Source of the DNA: Compostibacter hankyongensis
GTDB taxonomy: Bacteria > Bacteroidota > Bacteroidia > Chitinophagales > Chitinophagaceae
Assembly: GCF_039541075.1 (NCBI RefSeq)
Contig: NZ_BAABFN010000002.1
Span: forward strand, 124,001-188,000
Direction: 5' to 3'
Length of the DNA stretch: 64,000 bases
This document shows, piece by piece, positions 42,596 to 51,137 of the stretch. Both the position numbers and the translations under genes were made by a program. Positions within the stretch are counted from its first letter, which is position 1; the number at the start of each line of letters is the position of its first letter. The notes beneath the pieces were generated by a model. The model searched no databases. It saw only the letters and a list, made by a program, of their open reading frames with translations, and was not told the origin of the DNA.

Positions 42596-43906
42596 ATGGA
42601 CGATTTTCTTGCTGCCCGGTCGCAAATGGGGGTATCCCTGGGTTTTCACATCATCTTTGCCTGCATCGGTATGGTCATGCCGTTTTTCATGGCCGTTGCC
42701 CATTATCAGTGGCTCCGCTCGGGCAACAGCCGCTATCTGCATATTGCCAAAGCCTGGAGCAAGGGCGTGGCTATCTTTTTTGTCACCGGGGCCGTATCCG
42801 GCACCGTACTTTCCTTTGAGCTGGGGCTGCTCTGGCCGCGGTTTATGGAATACGCCGGTCCTATTATCGGCATGCCTTTCTCCCTGGAGGGCACCGCGTT
42901 CTTTATCGAAGCCATCGCGCTTGGATTTTACCTGTATGGCTGGCAGCGGCTGAACAGGTGGTTTCACTGGTTCACCGGTCTGGTGACGGGGCTCAGCGGT
43001 CTGGCTTCGGGTATACTGGTGGTCTCGGCCAATTCCTGGATGAACAGCCCTTCGGGGTTTGATTATATAAACGGGCAGTTCCTGAACATCGACCCCATGA
43101 AAGCCATGTTCAATGCCGCCTGGGCAGCGCAGGCCCTGCATATGATCCTTGCGGCTTTTGTGGCAACGGGTTTTGCCGTGGCCGGAGTACATGCCTGGAT
43201 GGTGCTGCGAAACAGGAACCGGGACTTTCATTGGAAGTCGTTCCGGATAGCCATCACCTTTGGCGCACTTGCAGCCGTATTGCAGCCCCTGAGCGGCGAC
43301 ATTGCCGCAAAGTCCATTGCCCGCCGGCAGCCGGCCAAGCTGGCCGCCATGGAAGCGTTGTACCATACCGAACAGCCCGCCCCGCTGCTCATCGGAGGCT
43401 GGCCGGACAGCCGGAAGCGGGAAGTGCGTTACGGGCTGCGTGTGCCGGGCGGGCTCAGCTTTCTGGCCTTTGGCAATTTCAGGGCGCCTGTAGCGGGACT
43501 GGACCAGGTGCCGGACCACGAGGAGCCGCCGGTGCCCGTGGTGCATTTTTCTTTCCAGCTGATGGTGGCGCTGGGCATCTGGCTGCTGGTGCTGGGCCTG
43601 GTATACTTTTACGGCAGCTGGCGGCGCAGGCGCTGGCTCCGGTCGCCCCGTTTCCTGAAGGCCTGCGTCGTGGCCATCCCGGCAGGCTTCCTGGCCATCG
43701 AAGCCGGCTGGATCGTTACCGAGGTGGGCCGGCAACCCTGGATCATCTATCGTATTATGCGTACAGCCGACGCCGTTACCCCCATGCCCGGCATCCGTTA
43801 TACTTTTTACCTTTTTACTGCAGTCTATATTTTGTTATCCGCCATGGTGGTGTTTTTGTTTTACCGGCAGATCAAAATGGTGCCGGTGCTTTATGATACC
43901 GAATAA
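42596..43906 (+). CDS. cydA: Cytochrome bd-type quinol oxidase subunit I, short Q-loop
   Basis: Subunit I carries the three hemes of a bd-type terminal oxidase that reduces oxygen to water with quinol. It has 436 residues. Visible heme and proton-path residues: His18 in LGFHIIF, His182 in ALHMILA, Glu98 and Glu105 in SLEGTAFFIEAIALG, and SANSWMNSPSGF. The C-terminal Q-loop insertion of E. coli CydA is absent, as in CIO-type oxidases, which tend to be cyanide-insensitive. The gene is preceded by a structured leader and followed by subunit II six bases on. Confidence 0.93.
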   Translation: MDDFLAARSQMGVSLGFHIIFACIGMVMPFFMAVAHYQWLRSGNSRYLHIAKAWSKGVAIFFVTGAVSGTVLSFELGLLWPRFMEYAGPIIGMPFSLEGTAFFIEAIALGFYLYGWQRLNRWFHWFTGLVTGLSGLASGILVVSANSWMNSPSGFDYINGQFLNIDPMKAMFNAAWAAQALHMILAAFVATGFAVAGVHAWMVLRNRNRDFHWKSFRIAITFGALAAVLQPLSGDIAAKSIARRQPAKLAAMEALYHTEQPAPLLIGGWPDSRKREVRYGLRVPGGLSFLAFGNFRAPVAGLDQVPDHEEPPVPVVHFSFQLMVALGIWLLVLGLVYFYGSWRRRRWLRSPRFLKACVVAIPAGFLAIEAGWIVTEVGRQPWIIYRIMRTADAVTPMPGIRYTFYLFTAVYILLSAMVVFLFYRQIKMVPVLYDTE

Positions 43907-43912
43907 CGGGTT

Positions 43913-44938
43913 ATGCATCTTGTAGTCGTCATATTCCTCTGCCTGTCCATCCTGCTGTACCTGCTGCTCGGCGGGGCAGACTTCGGCGCCGGCATCATCG
44001 AGCTGTTTACCTCCTATAAAAACAAGCCTCGTACCCGCCGTATCACCTACCGTGCCATCGGGCCGGTCTGGGAAGCCAATCATATGTGGCTGATCATTGC
44101 CATCGTGATTCTGTTTGTGGGCTTTCCGCTTATTTATACTACCATGTCCATCTACCTGCATATCCCCATGCTGATTATGCTGCTGGGTATCGTGGCGCGG
44201 GGCACGGCTTTTATCTTCCGGCATTACGATGCAGTCAGGGACAATTTTCAGAAGCTTTATAACAAGATATTCGTCTATTCCAGCTTTATCACCCCGCTTT
44301 TGCTGGGTATGATTGCCGGTACCATGCTTTCCGGAAAGATCGATCCCGAAGCCCGCAGCTTTTATGACATTTATATGGCGCCCTGGTGCAACCTCTTTTC
44401 GCTGGCGGTAGGTTTGTTTACCGTGGCCCTCTGCGGTTTTCTGGCTGCCGTTTACCTGATCGGGGAGGCGCAGGATGATTATGACAAGCGGCGCTTTATT
44501 CACAAAGCCGGCATCACCAACCTGCTGGCTGTGCTGGCGGGGGGGCTGGTTTTCCTGGCGGCGGAAACGGAGCATATTCCCCTGTGGCGCTGGTTGTTTG
44601 GGGACCCGGTAAGCCGTTATGCCATCCTGGCCGCCAGCGCCTCCCTGGTGTTGCTCTGGTATTACCTGTTCCAGGGCAGGAAGCTCCGGCTCCGGGTGCT
44701 GGCCGGCTTTCAGGTCACCATGATCCTGCTGGCCATTGCCCATCATAACTTCCCGGATTTTCTCATCCTGCAGGACGGTACCCGCCTGTCCCTATGGGAG
44801 GACGCGGCCCCTGTCAGCACCCTGCGGGCGCTGGGCTGGGCCCTGTTGTCGGGCAGCGTGTTTATCCTGCCTTTCCTGGGTTACCTGTTTTATAACTTTA
44901 CCCGTGCAGAAACGGCGGAGGCGGAGCAGCCGGAATAG
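43913..44938 (+). CDS. cydB: Cytochrome bd-type quinol oxidase subunit II
   Basis: Subunit II of the bd-type oxidase has 341 residues with about eight helices; LLLGGADFGAGIIELF and GPVWEANHMWLIIAIVILFV are the family start. It pairs with subunit I six bases upstream. A CydX-like small subunit was not found: the next gene, a GH16, starts 54 bases after the stop and no short frame fits between. Confidence 0.92.
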   Translation: MHLVVVIFLCLSILLYLLLGGADFGAGIIELFTSYKNKPRTRRITYRAIGPVWEANHMWLIIAIVILFVGFPLIYTTMSIYLHIPMLIMLLGIVARGTAFIFRHYDAVRDNFQKLYNKIFVYSSFITPLLLGMIAGTMLSGKIDPEARSFYDIYMAPWCNLFSLAVGLFTVALCGFLAAVYLIGEAQDDYDKRRFIHKAGITNLLAVLAGGLVFLAAETEHIPLWRWLFGDPVSRYAILAASASLVLLWYYLFQGRKLRLRVLAGFQVTMILLAIAHHNFPDFLILQDGTRLSLWEDAAPVSTLRALGWALLSGSVFILPFLGYLFYNFTRAETAEAEQPE

Positions 44939-44992
44939 GAAGCCGTAGCTTCACCCGTATTTTTATTATCTTGTCATCATTACTCCATCGCC

Positions 44993-45847
44993 ATGACCAC
45001 ACACCGGAAGTTTATAGCCGCTCCCATCTTATGCGGGATGCTGTTCCTGCTGTCGCAAACCGCCTGTGCGCAGACCCCGGCCGGGAAGAACGGCCGCCTC
45101 CTGGTATGGTCGGATGAATTTGACCGCGACGGTCTGCCCGACTCCTCAAAATGGAGTTATGAGACCGGCTTTGTCCGGAACAACGAAGCCCAGTACTATA
45201 CCTACGCCCGCCGGGAAAATGCCCGCGTGGAAAACGGGTGCCTGGTTATCGAAGGCCGTAAGGAAAGCTATCCCAATGCCGCTTACCACGCGGGAAGCAG
45301 CGACTGGCGCGAAAAGGCCGGCAGCTCCTCCTATACCTCGGCATGCCTGATCACCCGCGGGAAAGCCGCCTGGAAATACGGACGGATAGAAGTAAGAGCC
45401 CGTATCCCGCATGGCCTTGGCGTATGGCCCGCCATCTGGATGCTGGGCGACAATGAACAGCAGGTGGGCTGGCCGGCCTGCGGGGAAATCGATATCATGG
45501 AGTTTGTGGGTCACGACCCTACCCATATACACGGTACCATCCATTATGCCGGACCCGTGGATAAAAAGCACGCTTCCGCCGGCGCTGAGATCAGCGATCC
45601 GCATCCGTATGACGATTTTCATGTCTATGCCATAGAATGGGATAGCGCACGTATCGACATCTACTACGACGACAAAAAATATAATTCCTTTCTGCTGGAC
45701 AAGGCCGGGAAAGGAACAGATAATCCCTTCCGCAAACCGCAGTATCTGCTGCTGAACCTGGCCCTCGGCGGCAGCTGGGGCCGGGAGATAGACGACGCCA
45801 TCTTTCCGCAGTCTTTCCTGATAGATTATGTGCGGGTCTACCGTTAG
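44993..45847 (+). CDS. Secreted GH16 endo-beta-glucanase (laminarinase-like)
   Basis: This 284-residue enzyme has a signal peptide (CGMLFLLSQTACAQ), with the last Cys close to the cleavage site. The GH16 catalytic motif is EIDIMEF, with nucleophile Glu165, Asp167 and acid/base Glu170. The family landmarks LVWSDEFDRDGLPDSSKW and GLGVWPAIWMLGDN are present, and DYVRVYR closes the fold. It would cut beta-1,3- or beta-1,3-1,4-glucans. It precedes the Sus/3-keto cluster by 387 bases, so it may generate substrate for that system, but it is not clearly in the same transcript. Confidence 0.93.
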   Translation: MTTHRKFIAAPILCGMLFLLSQTACAQTPAGKNGRLLVWSDEFDRDGLPDSSKWSYETGFVRNNEAQYYTYARRENARVENGCLVIEGRKESYPNAAYHAGSSDWREKAGSSSYTSACLITRGKAAWKYGRIEVRARIPHGLGVWPAIWMLGDNEQQVGWPACGEIDIMEFVGHDPTHIHGTIHYAGPVDKKHASAGAEISDPHPYDDFHVYAIEWDSARIDIYYDDKKYNSFLLDKAGKGTDNPFRKPQYLLLNLALGGSWGREIDDAIFPQSFLIDYVRVYR

Positions 45848-46110
45848 CCGGTCACAGGGAGATTTTTACTTTTAATATATTCAACGCCGTTATACTGCGC
45901 TTCTTCCCGTTCGACCCGGCATCCATGCGATAATACGCGACGGCTTCCCCATACTATCTCCGTATCACCGGCGGAAAGCCTGACGCCTGGCATGAAGTGA
46001 TACATGACGCTCTATGATGCGGCGTCCATAGAACCCGCTGTACCGGTGTAGGGTTGTACCGGCTACAGGTCTTCCAATTTGTTGGTTTTGCGCGGCAAGA
46101 GAGGCGATAC
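45848..46110. other. Gene-free gap before the decamer array
   Basis: No open frame or RNA gene is supported here. Apart from a CCGGTG/TACCGG-type local inverted repeat near 46045, I see no structure. The gap continues into the decamer array and promoter of the third susC. Confidence 0.5.
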
Positions 46111-46170
46111 AGGACAGTACAGGACAGTACAGGACAGTGCAGGATGGCGCAGGACAGCACAGGATGGTAA
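46111..46170. repeat. Six phased decamers upstream of susC
   Basis: AGGACAGTAC repeats with exact 10-base phase at 46111 and 46121, then as AGGACAGTGC (46131), AGGATGGCGC (46141), AGGACAGCAC (46151) and AGGATGGTAA (46161). The array ends 16 bases before the -7 box at 46187. Ten-base phase puts each unit on the same face of the helix. Confidence 0.85.
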
Positions 46171-46186
46171 GACTTAATCGTTCTAT

Positions 46187-46194
46187 TAGGTTTG
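46187..46194 (+). promoter_or_regulatory. -7 box of the third susC promoter
   Basis: TAGGTTTG matches TAnnTTTG, with the predicted start about 35 bases before the ATG at 46235. The region about 20 bases upstream, where a TTG box belongs, is occupied by the decamer array instead. Confidence 0.6.
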
Positions 46195-46234
46195 TAATAA
46201 TCATATTCTTCCTCAACCTCCAAAATCTATTTCC

Positions 46235-49200
46235 ATGCTCAATCCCCATCTCTTTTACTGTAAACGGCTGGTCTGTTGCATGCGGGCCGTACCAATTTTA
46301 TTTCTCTTCATTCTTGTTTGCACATCCGGTTTTGCCCAGCAGGTGAAGGTTACCGGCCAGGTTACCGATGCGGCCAGCGGCGCACCCATACCCAGTGCAA
46401 CGATCGGTATCAAGGGAAGCAGCCAGGGCACCGTCAGCGATGCGAACGGCCGTTATGCGATACCGGCTTCATCCAATGATTCGCTGGTCTTTAGCTCTAT
46501 CGGTTATCAGGCGAAAACCGTGCATGTAGGCAATAGCGGTAAGATCAATATTCAGCTGGAATCAGATCAAAATCTGCTGAACCAGGTAGTGGTAGTCGGC
46601 TACGGTACGCAGCTGAAAAGAGAGGTAACCGGCGCCGTCCAGACGATCGACGCCCAGAAGCTGCGGGATATCCCGGTAACCCAGATTACCCAGAAGCTAC
46701 AGGGGAAGCTGGCCGGCGTGCAGATCAACCAGACCACCGGCAAGCCGGGACAGGGCATGTCTGTTCGTGTCCGCGGACAGCTGTCGGTTTCGGCGGGCAG
46801 CGATCCGCTCTACGTGGTGGACGGATTTCCGATCACCGGCAACATCGCCACGATGAACCCGGATGAGATCCAGGACATCTCCATCCTGAAAGATGCCGCA
46901 TCCACATCGCTATACGGTTCCAGGGCGGCCAACGGCGTGGTGCTGATCACGACCAAGCAGCCGAAGCCCGGGGAAACGAACGTCAGCTTCAACACCTACG
47001 CCGGCATTCAGAAGGTACCGATGCGGGGCCGGATAAAAATGCTGAACGCGGAAGAGTTTGCCCAGTTCAAAAAGGAATACTATGAAGATGAAGGGCAGCC
47101 CGTCCCGGAAGAATTCCAGGACCCGTCCCAGTACCATAACAAGAACAACGACTGGTACGGCGCGCTGCTGAGAACTGCGCCCATACAGAGCTACAACCTG
47201 ACCGTTACCAGCAGCACCGAAAAGCTGAACGCCGCGCTGATCGGAGGTGTGCTGGACCAGCAGGGGGTGGTGCGGAACAATAAATACAAACGCTACTCCC
47301 TTCGCATGAACATGGACTATAAGCTGTCCGACCGTATAAAGCTCGGGTTTAACCTGGCCCCGTCCTATATTTTTGACAATACCCCGCGGACGGATGGCGA
47401 CCGGGGAACGGGCATCCTCTTCAACGCCCTGCATACCTGGCCCATCATGCCCATCTATGATGAAAACGGCGAGCTTACCCTCTTCAACCAGTTCCCGGCC
47501 AGCACGGGTAACATTTACGCCTATCCCAACTGGGTGCGGGCGGCGGATGAGCTGATCAATGAAACCAAGACCACCAAGCTGGTTTCCAACGCCTATATCC
47601 AGTATCAGCCCATAGAAGGGCTGGTACTGAAATCCACGATGAACGTGGAATATGAGGGTCATCGCTTCTTTTTCTTCAATCCCTCTACGGCCACCAGCGC
47701 CATGAACGTTCCCATTCCCACTACCGCGGTTTCCTCCCGGCAGAGCCTTGAGCAGGTTTCCATCCTGAATGAAAACCTGGCTACCTATACCAAAAGCTTT
47801 AACGATCATAATTTTGAACTGCTGGCCGGGTTCACCAACCAGCAATTTCGGCAGGACTACACCAATATCCAGGCGGATACCTATACGGATGACCGGATCC
47901 CGACCATACAGGGCGCACTCAATATTAACCGTGGTGGCACCAATAATCAGGTAAACGAATGGACGCTGACCTCCTTCCTTTCCCGCCTTTCTTATAACTA
48001 TAAAGGCAAATACCTCGCTACGGCGGCTATCCGGAGCGATGGCTCCTCCCGCTTCGGATCGAACAACCGTTGGGGGACCTTCCCTTCGGCCTCTCTGGGC
48101 TGGATCATCTCTGATGAGAACTTCATGAAACCGCTGAAAGCCGTTTCCTTTGCCAAGTTCAGGACCAGCTACGGCGTGATCGGGAACAACAACATCGGTA
48201 ACTATACCCAGTATGCGCTGGTCAACAATACCGTAAACGCAGTGTTTGGGGAGGATGAGGCACCGGGGGCAGCGGTTACCTCGTTGGCCAATCCCAACCT
48301 GGGATGGGAAACTACCAAGCAGTTTGACTTCGGCATAGACCTGGGTCTTTTCAACGACCGCATCCAGTTTACTTACGACTACTACCTGAAGCATACCACC
48401 AACCTCCTGTACAGCGTACAGGTGCCTCAGGAGTCGGGTTTTACCAACTTTAATGATAATATCGGCGAAATTAAATTCTGGGGTCATGAGTTTGCCATCT
48501 CCACCGTAAATACGGACGGCAGGCTCAGGTGGACCACTAACGCCAATATTGCTTTTCCCCGTAATATGGTATTGTCCCTCGCAGAAGGCATCGACCGGGT
48601 GTACGGCACCTTTCATATCACCGAGGTCGGACACCCCTTCGGTCAGTTTTACGGCATGGTGGCCGAAGGCCTTTACCAGAATGCGGAAGACCTGGCCAAC
48701 TCGCCGGTTATCCCGGGCCGCTCCGAGGTGGGCAGCATCAAGCTCAAGGATGTCAACGGTGACGGTGTGATCACCTACGGCGGCGACCAGGACGACCGCG
48801 CCATTATCGGCAGTCCGTTCCCCAAGTTTACCTATGGTATCACCAATAACCTGCAGTACGGCAACTTCGATCTTTCCATCGTAGGTTCAGGCTCTTACGG
48901 AAACGAACTGTGGGTACGCCACCTGTACAGCACGGCCAACCTGGATGGGGTGTTCAACATGGTGGAAGGGGTGAAATACCGCTGGCGTTCCGAAGAAAAT
49001 CCGGGTAAAGGATTCTTCGGCACTACGGTCGGCGGCGGCAACTTCACCGGTGTGGAAAGGGATTGGAACAATAGTCATTTTGTGGCCAATGCTTCCTTCT
49101 TTACCATCAAGAATGTCACCCTCGGTTATAACCTGGGCCTAAAGAGCAAGACGATCAAGTCGGCCAGGCTGTATGCCTCGGTGCAGCAGGTGTATGTGTT

Positions 49201-49345
49201 CACCAAATACTGGGGTGGTCCGAATCCCGAAACCAGCGCCCAGGGCGATGGTCAGGGCGACGGCGGCAACCTGAGCCAGGGCGTGGACCTGTCCAACTAT
49301 CCGGTTCCGCGGACCTATACGCTGGGCATTAACCTGAACTTCTGA
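46235..49345 (+). CDS. SusC-family TonB-dependent transporter, third pair
   Basis: This is a full-length SusC of 1036 residues. A signal peptide (RAVPILFLFILVCTSGFAQ) precedes the carboxypeptidase-like domain (KVTGQVTDAASGAPIPSATI), the plug (QVVVVGYGTQLKREVTGAVQ, DISILKDAASTSLYGSRAAN) and the barrel ending in INLNF. No STN domain is present. Two ATGs, 46235 and 46280, are both possible; the first lies closer to the promoter, the second gives the shorter and more usual signal peptide. It heads the 3-keto-sugar cluster and pairs with the susD 135 bases downstream. Confidence 0.95.
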   Translation: MLNPHLFYCKRLVCCMRAVPILFLFILVCTSGFAQQVKVTGQVTDAASGAPIPSATIGIKGSSQGTVSDANGRYAIPASSNDSLVFSSIGYQAKTVHVGNSGKINIQLESDQNLLNQVVVVGYGTQLKREVTGAVQTIDAQKLRDIPVTQITQKLQGKLAGVQINQTTGKPGQGMSVRVRGQLSVSAGSDPLYVVDGFPITGNIATMNPDEIQDISILKDAASTSLYGSRAANGVVLITTKQPKPGETNVSFNTYAGIQKVPMRGRIKMLNAEEFAQFKKEYYEDEGQPVPEEFQDPSQYHNKNNDWYGALLRTAPIQSYNLTVTSSTEKLNAALIGGVLDQQGVVRNNKYKRYSLRMNMDYKLSDRIKLGFNLAPSYIFDNTPRTDGDRGTGILFNALHTWPIMPIYDENGELTLFNQFPASTGNIYAYPNWVRAADELINETKTTKLVSNAYIQYQPIEGLVLKSTMNVEYEGHRFFFFNPSTATSAMNVPIPTTAVSSRQSLEQVSILNENLATYTKSFNDHNFELLAGFTNQQFRQDYTNIQADTYTDDRIPTIQGALNINRGGTNNQVNEWTLTSFLSRLSYNYKGKYLATAAIRSDGSSRFGSNNRWGTFPSASLGWIISDENFMKPLKAVSFAKFRTSYGVIGNNNIGNYTQYALVNNTVNAVFGEDEAPGAAVTSLANPNLGWETTKQFDFGIDLGLFNDRIQFTYDYYLKHTTNLLYSVQVPQESGFTNFNDNIGEIKFWGHEFAISTVNTDGRLRWTTNANIAFPRNMVLSLAEGIDRVYGTFHITEVGHPFGQFYGMVAEGLYQNAEDLANSPVIPGRSEVGSIKLKDVNGDGVITYGGDQDDRAIIGSPFPKFTYGITNNLQYGNFDLSIVGSGSYGNELWVRHLYSTANLDGVFNMVEGVKYRWRSEENPGKGFFGTTVGGGNFTGVERDWNNSHFVANASFFTIKNVTLGYNLGLKSKTIKSARLYASVQQVYVFTKYWGGPNPETSAQGDGQGDGGNLSQGVDLSNYPVPRTYTLGINLNF

Positions 49346-49480
49346 TCGTCAGGATGCATTATCCATCTTTTTCACCTTTTTATTCTCATACGATGAAACC
49401 GGACATGATCATATTTGGCACAACGAGATGTTCATTATGCCAGGTTTCGTCCGACCGTTCATAAATTAAAATATTTACGG

Positions 49481-50986
49481 ATGAAAACGAAAATCATCAT
49501 AACAGCTCTGCTCGGCTTTACCATGGCCGGTTGCAGCAAGTTTCTGGAGGTGATTCCCGAAACCTCTTTAAGTTCCGTCGTCTTTTTTAAAACGGAAAAA
49601 GATTTTGAGCAGGGGGTAAATGCCACCTATGTTCCCCTGCGTACCATTTTCAACAGCTATGCCTGGGGGCTTGGCGAATTGCATTCCGATAACAGCTATT
49701 ATGCCCGCAATCCACTGTTCGGCGCGGTAGATAATACCGAGAACCTGGCCGACTTTTCCGTGCCGACGGCCAACGGTATCACCACCAATTCCTTCGTCCT
49801 GAACCAGTACCGGCAGGATTACCTGATCATTTCGAGAGCCAACCAGGTCCTTTCCAGCATTGATGATGCCGATTTTGATGAGGATGCCAAGAACAACCTG
49901 AAAGGACAGGCCCTCTTTCTCCGCGCTTATGCCTATTTTGAGCTGGTCCGGTATTTCGGGAAAGTGCCCCTGCACCTGGAGCCGGTGGCTGCGCGGCAGG
50001 ATGCGGCACTGCCCCTTTCGTCGGTGGACTCCGTATACATGCAGATCATCAAAGATGCGGGCGAAGCCGGTTCGCTGCTGCTGCCCAAGTCCACACAGCA
50101 GGCGGGGAGGGCTACCTCCGGAGCGGCAAAGACCCTGCTGGCCAATGTTTATATCGTCCGGAAAAACTGGAGCGAAGCCGAGAAGCTCCTGAAAGAAGTG
50201 GTGGACAGCAAGGAATATTCGCTGATGCCCGATTACAACAATGCCTTTTCCACGTCTACGGGCAACAAGAACAATGCGGAATCGGTTTTTGAGGTACAGT
50301 TTATGGAAGGTTCGGCCGGATACAGCGGCAACTTCCTGTACAGCTTTCTGCCCCGCCCCATGACGGCCGATGAGGTGGAGACCATTACCGGGACCTCCAA
50401 CCCCCAGCCGCTTTCCGAAGAAGGAAATAACATACCTACGCCGGACATCATTGCAGCGTACGAGCCGGGGGATAAAAGAAAGGACGCCTCCATTGCTTAT
50501 ATCACCCTGAGCACCTCCCTGCGTACCAACAAGGTATTTCCCTACATAAAGAAATACGCCAAGAAGCATGCGCTCCAGGGTAATACCGGAACCAACTGGC
50601 CGGTATACCGGTATTCGGAAGTATTGCTGTTCCTCGCCGAGGCGCTGAACGAGCAGGGTAAGACTTCGGATGCAGCGCCTTACCTGAACGAAGTGCGGAA
50701 GAGGGCAGGGCTGGCGGCCACGACCGCTTCCGGCAAGGATGCGATGCGTCAGGCCATTTACAAGGAAAGAAGGGTAGAGCTGGCGTTTGAAAACAAACGT
50801 TGGTTCGATCTGGTTAGAACCGGTCGTGTGCAGGATGTCATCACAGCCTATGGAGAAAGGGTGAAATCCCATCCGGAGAATTATTATTATCCGAGCGGAT
50901 CCGTTCCCCCCAACAATGCCTTTACCCAGCTGGAGACCGTTTATCCGCTTCCCGCGGATGAGGCAGCCCTGAGCCCGTATTTCTGA
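49481..50986 (+). CDS. SusD/RagB-family lipoprotein, third pair
   Basis: This 501-residue SusD-like lipoprotein has a lipobox (LLGFTMAGCSKF). ATG 49481 is chosen; the open frame to 49415 adds nothing secretory. Landmarks are KGQALFLRAYAYFELVRYFG, KTLLANVYIVRKNW, LLFLAEALNEQGKTSDA and RRVELAFENKRWFDLVRTGR. It belongs to the RagB subtype with a normal length. A hairpin follows its stop, so part of the transcripts may end here. Confidence 0.95.
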   Translation: MKTKIIITALLGFTMAGCSKFLEVIPETSLSSVVFFKTEKDFEQGVNATYVPLRTIFNSYAWGLGELHSDNSYYARNPLFGAVDNTENLADFSVPTANGITTNSFVLNQYRQDYLIISRANQVLSSIDDADFDEDAKNNLKGQALFLRAYAYFELVRYFGKVPLHLEPVAARQDAALPLSSVDSVYMQIIKDAGEAGSLLLPKSTQQAGRATSGAAKTLLANVYIVRKNWSEAEKLLKEVVDSKEYSLMPDYNNAFSTSTGNKNNAESVFEVQFMEGSAGYSGNFLYSFLPRPMTADEVETITGTSNPQPLSEEGNNIPTPDIIAAYEPGDKRKDASIAYITLSTSLRTNKVFPYIKKYAKKHALQGNTGTNWPVYRYSEVLLFLAEALNEQGKTSDAAPYLNEVRKRAGLAATTASGKDAMRQAIYKERRVELAFENKRWFDLVRTGRVQDVITAYGERVKSHPENYYYPSGSVPPNNAFTQLETVYPLPADEAALSPYF

Positions 50987-50999
50987 CCGGCAGATCAGG

Positions 51000-51029
51000 C
51001 AGGTCGCCTTGTACAAAGGCGACCTGTTT
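51000..51029 (+). terminator. Hairpin after susD, probable partial terminator
   Basis: An 11-base stem, CAGGTCGCCTT (51000-51010) with AAGGCGACCTG (51016-51026), loop GTACA, is followed by only TTTC. The short T run suggests partial termination, which would set SusC/SusD above the downstream enzymes. Confidence 0.6.
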
Positions 51030-51137
51030 CGTATGACCGCAAATACGATTACAATACGTTCATCATTTAATTGCCAGCTATTTTGATTTTTATATTATTA
51101 TTGTCTTGAAAACTTATTTCTTTTAATAAACAGCTTT

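Noticed and set aside
46111..46170. Possible CRISPR array at the decamer repeats
   Set aside because: Units are 10 bases with no spacers and there are no cas genes nearby.
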